Positions 56,629 through 64,000 of a stretch of 64,000 nt of DNA are shown here, one piece after another. Position 1 is the stretch's first letter. Each line of letters opens with the position of its first letter. The stretch is from Fuerstiella sp. (GTDB lineage: Bacteria > Planctomycetota > Planctomycetia > Planctomycetales > Planctomycetaceae). The position numbers were made by a program, and so were the translations under genes. The notes below the pieces were generated by a model. It was given only the letters and a program-made list of their open reading frames with translations, was not told where the DNA came from and searched no databases. The stretch spans positions 173,004 through 237,003 of the forward strand of contig JAQWOH010000040.1 in assembly GCA_029245955.1 (NCBI GenBank), in the 5' to 3' direction.

Positions 56629-57945
56629 GTGAACAGCACACTCCTTCGAACCATCCACCTGGCCTTTAAAAGCCTGCTGCTGCAGAAGATGCGAGCAGGG
56701 CTGGCGGCGCTGGGGATATTTATCGGCACAACCACGGTCATCTGGCTGGTGGCGATGGGAGAAGGAGTCAGCTATCGGGCTCAACAGCAGATTCTGGAAC
56801 TCGGGGCCAGCAACATCATTGTTCGGACGAAGCAGCCCACATCATCCAGCGACGCACAGGGAGCCAATTCGAAAGTCAAAGTCTATGGCCTGCTGCGAAA
56901 AGACTTCGACCGCATCGTTGAGAATGTGCCTCGAATTCGCCGTACCGTTGCAATGCGTGAGGTTCGTTTCGAGTTGCGACTGAACAATCGAACAGCAGAC
57001 GCAAAACTGGTTGGCTGCGTGGAAGACTACCGGGACTGGAACCATCTGAAAATCGCCCGTGGACGCTGGCTGACACGGCGTGACCGTGGGAAAAAAGTGG
57101 TCGTGCTTGCCGATGACACTGCAAAGCAGCTCTTCCCCTTCGAAAATCCGATTGGTCGCACCATCTGGGTGGGCAGTGAATTCTACGTAGTCATCGGCCA
57201 GACAGCATCGCGAACGTCGTCGGCCGCGATCGGCGGGAGCCTGGATGCCCGCGACTACAACCTGGATGCCTACATTCCGCTGCACACCATGCGTCAGCGA
57301 GTTGGTGACCTGGTGATGACTCGCGTGGGTGGAGACTTCCGCGGAGAGCAGGTGGAACTCAGCCAGATCACCGTGGAGGTGGAGGACGTAAAAGATGTCG
57401 ACGCGGCAGCAGCAATTATCGAGCTGCTGCTGCGAAAATATCACGACAGGGAAGATTACGCAGTCGTGATCCCCAAAGAACTGCTGCGTCAGGCTGAGCG
57501 AACGCGTGCAATGTTCAACGTGCTTTTGATTGTCATCGCCGGCATCTCATTGTTTGTCGGCGGTATCGGCATCATGAATATCATGCTGGCAACGGTAACA
57601 GAACGCACGCGGGAGATCGGCATTCGACGGGCGCTGGGCGCCAAGCGCCAGGACATCATCCGCGAGTTCCTTACGGAAACCGTGGTGCTGACAAGTATCG
57701 GTGGCCTGCTGGGCGTGTCATTCGGCCTGATGTGTGGTCCAGTGTTTCGTGGGCTTCGAGGAGGAGTCACGATGATGTCGCCGGACCTGCTGCCACCCGT
57801 TGTCTACACGCTTGAACCGCTCATCGCTCCATGGTCCGTCATTCTCAGCCTGTTCATTTCTCTGGGCGTGGGTGTTATTTTCGGAGTCTATCCAGCGCGA
57901 CAGGCGGCACACATGGATCCCATTGAAGCACTGCGTCATGAATAG
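56629..57945 (+). CDS. MacB/FtsX-type ABC transporter permease
   Basis: I favour GTG 56629 because it starts right before the first conserved segment (LLRTIHLAFKSLLLQKMRAGL); the frame is open upstream to 56518. N-terminal membrane helix (GLAALGIFIGTTTVIWLVAMGEG-type), a periplasmic MacB-like domain (residues about 45-290), then three helices with the FtsX signature GGIGIMNIMLATVTERTREI and GIRRALGAKRQDIIREFL, closing with YPARQAAHMDPIEALRHE. 438 residues. It lacks the ATP-binding domain that MacB itself carries, and no ATPase gene is next to it, so its partner must be elsewhere. Confidence 0.87.
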   Translation: MNSTLLRTIHLAFKSLLLQKMRAGLAALGIFIGTTTVIWLVAMGEGVSYRAQQQILELGASNIIVRTKQPTSSSDAQGANSKVKVYGLLRKDFDRIVENVPRIRRTVAMREVRFELRLNNRTADAKLVGCVEDYRDWNHLKIARGRWLTRRDRGKKVVVLADDTAKQLFPFENPIGRTIWVGSEFYVVIGQTASRTSSAAIGGSLDARDYNLDAYIPLHTMRQRVGDLVMTRVGGDFRGEQVELSQITVEVEDVKDVDAAAAIIELLLRKYHDREDYAVVIPKELLRQAERTRAMFNVLLIVIAGISLFVGGIGIMNIMLATVTERTREIGIRRALGAKRQDIIREFLTETVVLTSIGGLLGVSFGLMCGPVFRGLRGGVTMMSPDLLPPVVYTLEPLIAPWSVILSLFISLGVGVIFGVYPARQAAHMDPIEALRHE

Positions 57946-58149
57946 ATGAAAACCCGAAACGCCAGCAACTCGTGTTCAGAAAACTCACACGCGTACATTG
58001 TTATCCAGTTCACCGCGTCTGAATCCCTTGCCGGCGTTTCGAGCGTGTATGTACGACGTTCAGCGAGCGTTAGCAGGTTTCCTGTAAATCCAGACACATA
58101 ATTCGCAACAACGTGTCCACGATTTCATGAAATCGCTGGTTAAGACTAG
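57946..58149. promoter_or_regulatory. Leader of the second sigma/FecR operon
   Basis: The 204 bp between the permease and the sigma gene could hold a promoter; I could not assign boxes. No gene is seen. Confidence 0.35.
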
Positions 58150-58689
58150 ATGAATGATTCCGAAGCAAAACGCGACCGTCTGCTGAAAGAAGCCTTTCGA
58201 TACCACCTCGAACTGCTGACCTATGCACGTTCGCTGCTGGGCAGCTATACCGCCGCTGAGGACGCTGTGCAGGAGGCCATGCTGGTCGTGGTCAGGAAAT
58301 TCGACCAGTTCCAGGAAGGAACGTCGATGCTGGCCTGGTGCCGATCGATCGTACGCCTGGAAGTCCTGCGATTGAAACAAAAAAAACATCGCGAACGCAA
58401 CCTCACTGAGCGACTGCTGGACGATGCTATCGATGCGGCGTTCGATGAATTCCAGACCGCGCAGAACCTGGATGAGGCTGCGTGTTCCAGAGAAGCACTG
58501 GAAAGCTGTCTGCAGCGAGTATCGGAACGCGGGCAGAATGTTCTGAAAGCGCGATTCATCGATGAACTGAGTTATGAGCAGATCGGCCATCGAATCGGTA
58601 TGACGCTGGAAGCTGTACGCAAAATGCTGTTTCGCGTGAAGAAACAAGTACGAGCCTGTGTAGAAACCAGTCTGAAGGAGGCCTTATGA
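58150..58689 (+). CDS. ECF-family RNA polymerase sigma factor
   Basis: A 179-residue protein starting at ATG 58150. Region 2: FRYHLELLTYARSLLGSYT, AEDAVQEAMLVVVRKFDQF and MLAWCRSIVRLEVLRLKQKK. Region 4: LQRVSERGQNVLKARFIDEL, then YEQIGHRIGMTLEAVRKMLFRVKK, a helix-turn-helix for the -35 element. Its stop overlaps the start of the FecR gene (ATGA at 58686-58689), so both are translated together. It belongs to a different branch from the sigma factor at 41587. Targets are unknown; the flanking genes are candidates. Confidence 0.88.
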   Translation: MNDSEAKRDRLLKEAFRYHLELLTYARSLLGSYTAAEDAVQEAMLVVVRKFDQFQEGTSMLAWCRSIVRLEVLRLKQKKHRERNLTERLLDDAIDAAFDEFQTAQNLDEAACSREALESCLQRVSERGQNVLKARFIDELSYEQIGHRIGMTLEAVRKMLFRVKKQVRACVETSLKEAL

Positions 58690-60080
58690 GTGACCTCAAT
58701 CTGGAAGAACTGATCGACCGCCATTTGCGCGGCGAACTGGACGCTGCAGAACAGGAACGGCTTACGGAGTTGATCGACACCAGCGCTACGGCGCGGCAGG
58801 ACTTCGTTGAGCAGGCACAATGGGATACCAGGTTCGCTGACGCGCTGCGCGAAAGTCGCCAGTCACCCCGCGATGCTGACCTTCTGACGGCAGACCGAGC
58901 AAAGGCGGATGGCCCGTGGGCATCAAAGCCCACATTCCTGCGGCTGATACTGGCCGCTGCTGCTGTGGTCATCGTCTCTCTTTCGTCCAGCTTGATCTAT
59001 CAGCTGAGTTATCCGCAGGGTCGCGTCCCTGGCAACAACATTGCCGCGCAGCGGGCCGTTTCGGACGAGTCCATAGCCAGGATCACCGGGTTGAGTGGAT
59101 CGCTGATCTGGACTGGCGACCGCGGACAAATCGTTCGAGATGTGAAAATCGGAACGGAACTGGCTGGCGGTACGATCGAAGGCATGGCGCCCGACTCGTG
59201 GTTCGAACTTCAGTTCAACGACGGTTCCACCGTGATGATTTCCGGCACTTCCATGCTGACGTTTGCGGACCTCGGGCAGAAGCGTTTGCGACTGCGAGAG
59301 GGACGCCTGTCGGCCAACGTCACACCTCAACGGGTCGGAAAACCGATGCTGATTCATACGAGGTCGGCTGTGCTTGAGGTGTTGGGGACACAATTCGACG
59401 TCGAAGCGAATCTCGCTTCGACCATGTTGAACGTGAGCGAGGGGAAAGTTCGTCTCAGAAGACTCAGCGACGGCAGTGAGGTCGACGTCCCGGCGAAGCA
59501 TCACGTCACGACTGACACAGATGACGATCTGCTGTCTGTGCTCGTGCCCGACTCGGTTCATGAGTGGAAGAGCCAGCTCCATCTGAAGCCAGGGAATTAC
59601 GGAAAATGGCAACCGGCCACTAAGCAACAGCCAGCCTCGTTGAAGGCTATCCCGCTGATACCGCCGTCGGCTCCACACGTCACCTTGTACCTGGCCGGCC
59701 TTTCCATCCACCGTTCCGATGGTTCGCCCGTCGTTGTGCTGTCCCGCTCGAAATTTGTGGTTCGCGGACGTCTTCGGTCAAAGGCTCGCGTGCACTTCGG
59801 AATTCGAGTTATGTATCCCAACGGCGAGTTCGCCGGCATGTTCCGAGGTGATCTTCATGAAAAACAGCGGTTGGCAGCCGTGGACGGGGACGGTCGATTC
59901 GAGGAAGTCTATGACCTGCAACATTTCACGATTGATCCTGCCGTCTATGACCGCAGGGACGAACTGGCCGCCAGCCCCGATGGCCTCATCCTCGATGGCG
60001 TCTGGGCCTTCACATACATCGGCGGACCATCCGGACTGGAAATCACCGAAGTCGAATTGATACCACCAGGCAAGAATTAG
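58686..60080 (+). CDS. FecR-domain anti-sigma factor
   Basis: Overlaps the sigma stop by four bases. Residues 1-75 form the cytoplasmic anti-sigma segment (LEELIDRHLRGELDAAEQE), then a transmembrane helix near 85-108 (FLRLILAAAAVVIVSLSSSL). The FecR domain follows: LIWTGDRGQIVRDVKIGTEL, DGSTVMISGTSMLTF, LRLREGRLSANVTPQR, SAVLEVLGTQFDVE, NVSEGKVRL. The C-terminal part (about 300-464) is beta-rich and ends GPSGLEITEVELIP, reminiscent of carbohydrate-binding folds, which could sense extracellular ligands. 464 residues, complete. Confidence 0.87.
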   Translation: MSDLNLEELIDRHLRGELDAAEQERLTELIDTSATARQDFVEQAQWDTRFADALRESRQSPRDADLLTADRAKADGPWASKPTFLRLILAAAAVVIVSLSSSLIYQLSYPQGRVPGNNIAAQRAVSDESIARITGLSGSLIWTGDRGQIVRDVKIGTELAGGTIEGMAPDSWFELQFNDGSTVMISGTSMLTFADLGQKRLRLREGRLSANVTPQRVGKPMLIHTRSAVLEVLGTQFDVEANLASTMLNVSEGKVRLRRLSDGSEVDVPAKHHVTTDTDDDLLSVLVPDSVHEWKSQLHLKPGNYGKWQPATKQQPASLKAIPLIPPSAPHVTLYLAGLSIHRSDGSPVVVLSRSKFVVRGRLRSKARVHFGIRVMYPNGEFAGMFRGDLHEKQRLAAVDGDGRFEEVYDLQHFTIDPAVYDRRDELAASPDGLILDGVWAFTYIGGPSGLEITEVELIPPGKN

Positions 60081-60176
60081 TCGCAGCTGAAACTTTCCGG
60101 ACGTAAGCCTCCCCCACAATCCCGCCGCGCACACGCTCACCATTCCGTCGCTATCACCGTACACTCGCCATTTAAC

Positions 60177-60911
60177 ATGTCCGTTCACCTCAGTCCAATT
60201 GAATCAAACCACGAGTGGCTCGACAGTCGAGTTCCCAACGGATTCTGGCACGAACGCCGGAATCGAGTCACTTACATGAACTGGCTCGGTACGAAGCTCG
60301 GGTTCGTGCGTTATGAGGATTGGTATCAGATCCGGAATCAGGATTTCCGTCGCAACAGGGGAGCGACCCTGTTGAATCGCTTCTATTGTTCTTCTGTATT
60401 GGAGGCGATGCGTGACATGCTACCCGATTACGCATGGCTGCCATGGTTGTTTTCAAAAACCCCCAAAGGATTCTGGGACGAGGCAGAGAATCGTCGAGCG
60501 TATATGAAGTGGCTGCAAGGAACGTTACAGCTTGAAACCGAAGAAAACTGGTATCAGCTGACGGAAGAGTCATTCAATGAAAACCGTGGAGCAGGACTGC
60601 TGACGAACTATTACCATGGTTCGATACTTTCCGCGCTTGAGGAATACCGACCGGACATCGACTGGAAACCATGGCGTTTTCGCAAAGTGCCCAACGGCTA
60701 TTGGAGTTTGACCGGAAACCGACAACGGTATTTTGACTGGCTGGCCGATCGCCTTACCTATCGATCGTTGAGCGATTGGGACAACCTGACTCGCCGGATT
60801 GTCTGCGACAGCGGCGGCGCCGGCCTGTTGTCACATTTCTACGGTGGTTCACTGTTGCGGCTTCGGGACGATGTCGCTGCCGTTTACGCCAAAAACATGG
60901 TTGACGCATAA
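60177..60911 (+). CDS. Three-repeat (76-residue period) W/Y-rich protein of unknown function
   Basis: A 244-residue protein with no signal peptide. After 19 residues it is three tandem units: 20-95, 96-171 and 172-244. Shared positions are P-N/K-G-F/Y-W at the start, then N-R near position 10, Y/F-x-W-L at 14-18, a DW or NW with Tyr following near 29-31 in units 1 and 2, G-A-x-L-L near 43-47, Y/S repeated before the end, and W-x-x-W-x-F as the closing block of units 1 and 2 (missing in 3). I recall similar repeats from algal, stramenopile and large-virus proteins, but cannot check here. Cytoplasmic; function unknown. It lies between the FecR gene and a sulfatase-cytochrome gene. Confidence 0.75.
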   Translation: MSVHLSPIESNHEWLDSRVPNGFWHERRNRVTYMNWLGTKLGFVRYEDWYQIRNQDFRRNRGATLLNRFYCSSVLEAMRDMLPDYAWLPWLFSKTPKGFWDEAENRRAYMKWLQGTLQLETEENWYQLTEESFNENRGAGLLTNYYHGSILSALEEYRPDIDWKPWRFRKVPNGYWSLTGNRQRYFDWLADRLTYRSLSDWDNLTRRIVCDSGGAGLLSHFYGGSLLRLRDDVAAVYAKNMVDA

Positions 60912-60996
60912 CCTCCCAACTCCTGTTACCAGACTCCCGTTTCGACCTGGAACGAAGCCAACAACGCTTGTAAATGATTATTTCGGAACGAACGAG

Positions 60997-63159
60997 ATGA
61001 ATCGTCGAGGAAAAGATCGACACAAAACACCGGCGCACGTCGCGGCTGCAGCGTCTACGCTTGCCAGTGTTGGGTGGTGCTGTTCGTCGATGCTTGTCAT
61101 GTTGGCCGGGCTCATCCTGTCAGTCACAACCGTCGATGCAGCCGAACGCCCCAACGTCGTCGTGCTGCTGGCCGATGATCTGGGCTGGAAGGACATCGGT
61201 TGCTACGACGGTCCCGTCAAGACACCCACACTCGATTCGCTGGCCGCGACCGGTGTGCGATTCACGGATTTTTATTCCGGTGCTGCTGTGTGTTCACCGT
61301 CCCGCGCCACCACATTGACCGGCCGACAGCACCTTCGCTGCGGCGTCTACAGCTGGATCGCCGACTGGGAACAGAACTCACAATTGCTGGATCGAGAAGT
61401 CACGCTGGCAGAAGTACTGCAGAGTCACGGTTACGAAACCGTCCATCTGGGCAAGTGGCACCTGGGCATGCCAACGCCCCAGAAACCAAACAAGCTGACT
61501 CCGGCTGAACATGGATTCGACTATTGGTTTGGGATGGCAAACGGAGCACACCCAAGCCACAGGAACCCAACGAACTTCCTCCGCAATGGTAAACCAGTTG
61601 GCAGGATTGAAGGCTATTCCTGTCAGATCGTTGTTGACGAAGCCATTTCCTGGCTGGACAAAGAACATGATGCCGACAAACCATTCTTCCTGAACGTCTG
61701 GTTTCATGAACCTCATGCGCCGATCGCCGCACCCGACGACATCGTTTCAGGATATGGCAAACTGTCTGACCCGAAAGCGATCTACTCCGGCACAATCGAC
61801 AACACAGACCAGGCAATCGCAAGGTTGCTGGCGAAGCTGCACGAAGTCGATGCGCCCGAGGACACGCTGATAATTTACTCTTCGGACAACGGCAGCTATC
61901 GCGCCGATCGTGTCGGACATCTGCGAGGCATCAAGGGCTCAAATTACGAAGGCGGTATCCGAGTCCCCGGGATCTTTCACTGGCCCGGCCACATCGTCGG
62001 CGGACTGGTCGAAGAGGAACCCGCCGGCCTGATCGATCTGCTGCCAACGGTGTGCGGGCTGCTGGAAATCGACAAACCTGAGAATGTACATCTTGATGGC
62101 TCCGACCTCACATCGCTGTTGCTGGGCCGCGAAACGAAATTCACGCGACACCAGTCGTTGTTCTGGCATCTGCCGGCATCCGGTCCTTCGATGGCGCTGC
62201 GAGACGGCAAGTACTCGCTGGTGGCCCATCGCGGCTACGAGTTCCCCAAAGACAAAGAAACGATGGCCGCACTAAAGAAACAAATTGAGGCAGTACTTCG
62301 AAAAGCCGGCACGTACGATGACGAAATCGCGGGCGGGGGCTTCGACAAACAGATGTTTGAAGGATTCAAAAACAGAGAGGCCGACAAACTTCGAGGGCAG
62401 TTCATCAAGCTGAACATGTTCAACGAGTCGTGGATTCCGGCCATCAAGGCAGGAGTCCATCGTCGCTTCGAATTATTCGACCTGGCCGCTGATCCCTCGC
62501 AGAAAAAGGACATTTCAGGACAGCACCCCAAAGTGTTCGAACGGCTGAAGCGGCAGATGCTCACAATCAACGATAGCGTAATCGCCGACGCGCCGGACTG
62601 GCATCGGGTCAAGTCAGGATCGCAGCCCGTGACAGAAATGAGCATTGAAAAGACAACGAAAGTGCATCGTCTTGATTCGACCAGACGATCGCCGTTCGAC
62701 GCGTTTATCTACGTGAATCGCATCCCGGAAAAACCGGAAGAAGGCGAGTCTGCGGAAGACCTGGCTGGCCGAATTTTTGGACGTCTGGCGAACCAGGAAG
62801 GACGAATCCTCGTGAAGCTTCCACCGGGAATGAAGGGTCCGGCTTACAAGGGATTCAAAATTGCTTTGGAAAGTGGCAATGAAAGTCATGCAGGACGTTG
62901 TTTTAACTGTCATCACCTGCCTGGACTTCAGCACTCAACATCAAAACCACCGACCCCAACGCTGCGCAATCGCACGATCACAAAGGCGCAACTACAAGCA
63001 GTCCTGGCCAACGAAACCCATCGCGGCATCAAGCTCGACTCAACAGACATCAATCGTTTGTACGCGTTGATACAGACATTTACCGACGTCCCGGACTCAG
63101 AATTCCGGAACCTGATACTCAGGACCACCGTACTGGACACCACTGGAGATCCCGAATGA
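60997..63159 (+). CDS. Sulfatase-cytochrome c fusion, secreted
   Basis: ATG 60997 follows a GGAACGAACGAG stretch and starts a long signal (hydrophobic core SSMLVMLAGLILSVTTVDA); the frame is open back to 60799 but that overlaps the repeat-protein gene. Sulfatase part, residues about 48-540: VVVLLADDLGWKDIGCYDG, C99-S-P-S-R103, LGKWHLGMPTPQ, WFHEPHAPIAAPDD, YSSDNGSYRA, YEGGIRVPGIFHWPG. C-terminal part, about 560-720: a segment with GRIFGRLANQEGRI and then haem-c motif C635-F-N-C-H639 (CFNCHHLPG). 720 residues. A sulfatase carrying its own haem site is unusual. Its stop overlaps the next cytochrome gene's ATG, so they are co-translated. Confidence 0.88.
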   Translation: MNRRGKDRHKTPAHVAAAASTLASVGWCCSSMLVMLAGLILSVTTVDAAERPNVVVLLADDLGWKDIGCYDGPVKTPTLDSLAATGVRFTDFYSGAAVCSPSRATTLTGRQHLRCGVYSWIADWEQNSQLLDREVTLAEVLQSHGYETVHLGKWHLGMPTPQKPNKLTPAEHGFDYWFGMANGAHPSHRNPTNFLRNGKPVGRIEGYSCQIVVDEAISWLDKEHDADKPFFLNVWFHEPHAPIAAPDDIVSGYGKLSDPKAIYSGTIDNTDQAIARLLAKLHEVDAPEDTLIIYSSDNGSYRADRVGHLRGIKGSNYEGGIRVPGIFHWPGHIVGGLVEEEPAGLIDLLPTVCGLLEIDKPENVHLDGSDLTSLLLGRETKFTRHQSLFWHLPASGPSMALRDGKYSLVAHRGYEFPKDKETMAALKKQIEAVLRKAGTYDDEIAGGGFDKQMFEGFKNREADKLRGQFIKLNMFNESWIPAIKAGVHRRFELFDLAADPSQKKDISGQHPKVFERLKRQMLTINDSVIADAPDWHRVKSGSQPVTEMSIEKTTKVHRLDSTRRSPFDAFIYVNRIPEKPEEGESAEDLAGRIFGRLANQEGRILVKLPPGMKGPAYKGFKIALESGNESHAGRCFNCHHLPGLQHSTSKPPTPTLRNRTITKAQLQAVLANETHRGIKLDSTDINRLYALIQTFTDVPDSEFRNLILRTTVLDTTGDPE

Positions 63160-64000
63160 ACCGTTCACTTCCTCTGCTATGCCTGGCGTTTCTGATCGTC
63201 TTCGGTGTCAATGCGTCTGCCGCCGATGCCACCGACCAGTCGATTCAAGGCTCAGTCGTTGATTCGTCAGGCGCAGGCGTCGAAGGCGTCATGGTCTCGG
63301 CTATTGACGATGAGCAACGCAAATGGACGTCCGTGTTCACGCAGAAAGATGGATCATTTCAGATTTCCGGCTTACGGCCTGTGTCCCACAACATTCGCAC
63401 GCGGCTGATGGGCCTCGCCGACGAATGGACAAGCGACGTTGCGGCAGGAACCAAAGACATGGTGATACCAACTCGTCCCGCCGTCGGCGATGACCTGGAA
63501 CTTCAACGTCCGGCCAGTAGTGCCTTCAGCATGCTCGCGTTCGATGACCCGCGCGACAGGATGAACTTTAAGATGAACTGTTCATATTGTCACCAGGTCG
63601 GAACGCTTGGCTTTCGCACTCCGGAAAAACCAGTCGACTGGGAAACCATGCTGCGGCGGATGGACGGATTTGGCGGACTGTACCCGCATACCCAGAACAC
63701 CATCATTGAACGCCTGATGAACACCTACAAAGACGATGCGGTAAACAACTGGCCGAAGTTTGTCCCCCCACCGGCACCGACAGGGTTGGCGACCGCCGCG
63801 ACGATCACGATGTGGGAAATGGACAAGCCGCTGGAAGGCTCCTTCCACGACCTGGAAATCGGTCGAGACGGACTGGTCTACGCAGTCAACATCAGCAAAC
63901 GCCGCATGATCGCCCTGGATCCAACTTCCGGCAGACAGACAGCCATCGATTTCCCACCGAACGTACACGCACCTCATTCTATCGAAACAGCCAACGATGG
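63156..64000 (+). CDS. Secreted carboxypeptidase-regulatory-like / cytochrome c / propeller protein, 3' end outside window
   Basis: ATG 63156 overlaps the sulfatase stop (ATGA) and begins a signal peptide (SLPLLCLAFLIVFGVNASAA). Residues about 28-105 form a CarboxypepD_reg-like beta-sandwich (IQGSVVDSSGAGVEGVMVSA, DGSFQISGLRP). Then comes a cytochrome c domain with C142-S-Y-C-H146 and WETMLRRMDGFGG. From about residue 230 the sequence turns into Vgb/streptogramin-lyase-like propeller blades (HDLEIGRDGLVYAVNISKRR), still open at the right edge. The whole protein may be far longer. Its coupling with the sulfatase-haem fusion suggests a joint extracellular role involving redox chemistry; the substrate is unknown. 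Confidence 0.83.
   Translation, partial: MNRSLPLLCLAFLIVFGVNASAADATDQSIQGSVVDSSGAGVEGVMVSAIDDEQRKWTSVFTQKDGSFQISGLRPVSHNIRTRLMGLADEWTSDVAAGTKDMVIPTRPAVGDDLELQRPASSAFSMLAFDDPRDRMNFKMNCSYCHQVGTLGFRTPEKPVDWETMLRRMDGFGGLYPHTQNTIIERLMNTYKDDAVNNWPKFVPPPAPTGLATAATITMWEMDKPLEGSFHDLEIGRDGLVYAVNISKRRMIALDPTSGRQTAIDFPPNVHAPHSIETAND

Noticed and set aside
1..64000. tRNA, rRNA, CRISPR array, riboswitch
   Set aside because: Looked for in the gaps; no cloverleaf with a conserved T-loop, no evenly spaced repeats and no known riboswitch core was seen by eye. A covariance-model scan would settle it.

Overview
The window looks like a chromosomal segment of a planctomycete (Planctomycetota, class Planctomycetia). 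The basis is its gene families: many secreted Cys-type sulfatases, three pairs of a planctomycete surface cytochrome (DUF1587/1592/1588/1585 type) with a DUF1552 protein, a DUF1501 protein, a PVC-type propeller with a C-terminal haem site, and ECF sigma/FecR pairs. I cannot fix the genus from sequence alone. I saw no rRNA, tRNA or CRISPR array.

Layout. (1) 1-9512, plus strand: a sulfatase-esterase fusion cut by the left edge, a sulfatase, a SASA-type esterase, one polypeptide carrying two sulfatase domains, and an NHL-repeat protein. (2) 9885-15337, minus: DUF1552, surface cytochrome, sulfatase. (3) 15963-18512, plus: propeller/HEAT/cytochrome protein. (4) 18513-19943: an unstable island with a broken tyrosine-integrase remnant and a small zinc-ribbon-like gene. 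(5) 19944-28743, plus: a very long PQQ-propeller/LamG protein, a metallopeptidase-sulfatase fusion, an AhpD-like protein, a FlK-like thioesterase and a sulfatase. (6) 29370-43718, minus: DUF1501, ECF sigma, FecR anti-sigma, two successive DUF1552 + cytochrome pairs, and two sulfatases. (7) 44176-45228: a decayed ArsR/rhodanese-DUF2892 operon that still has its palindromic operator. (8) 45222-49448, minus: an EF-hand/P-domain protein and a secretin-N-like protein without a pore domain. (9) 50341-57945, plus: a TolC-HlyD-HlyD-MacB-permease cluster without an ATPase gene. (10) 58150-end, plus: a second ECF sigma/FecR pair, a protein of three 76-residue repeats, a sulfatase-cytochrome c fusion, and a cytochrome/propeller protein cut by the right edge.

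How it may work together (inference): exported sulfatases (nine genes, ten domains) and esterases would remove sulfate and acyl groups from polysaccharides outside the cytoplasm. Haem-bearing surface proteins and propellers are interleaved with them and sometimes fused to them. Two ECF/FecR switches could control neighbouring blocks. No formylglycine-generating enzyme, glycoside hydrolase or TonB-type importer lies in the window, so maturation and uptake must be encoded elsewhere.
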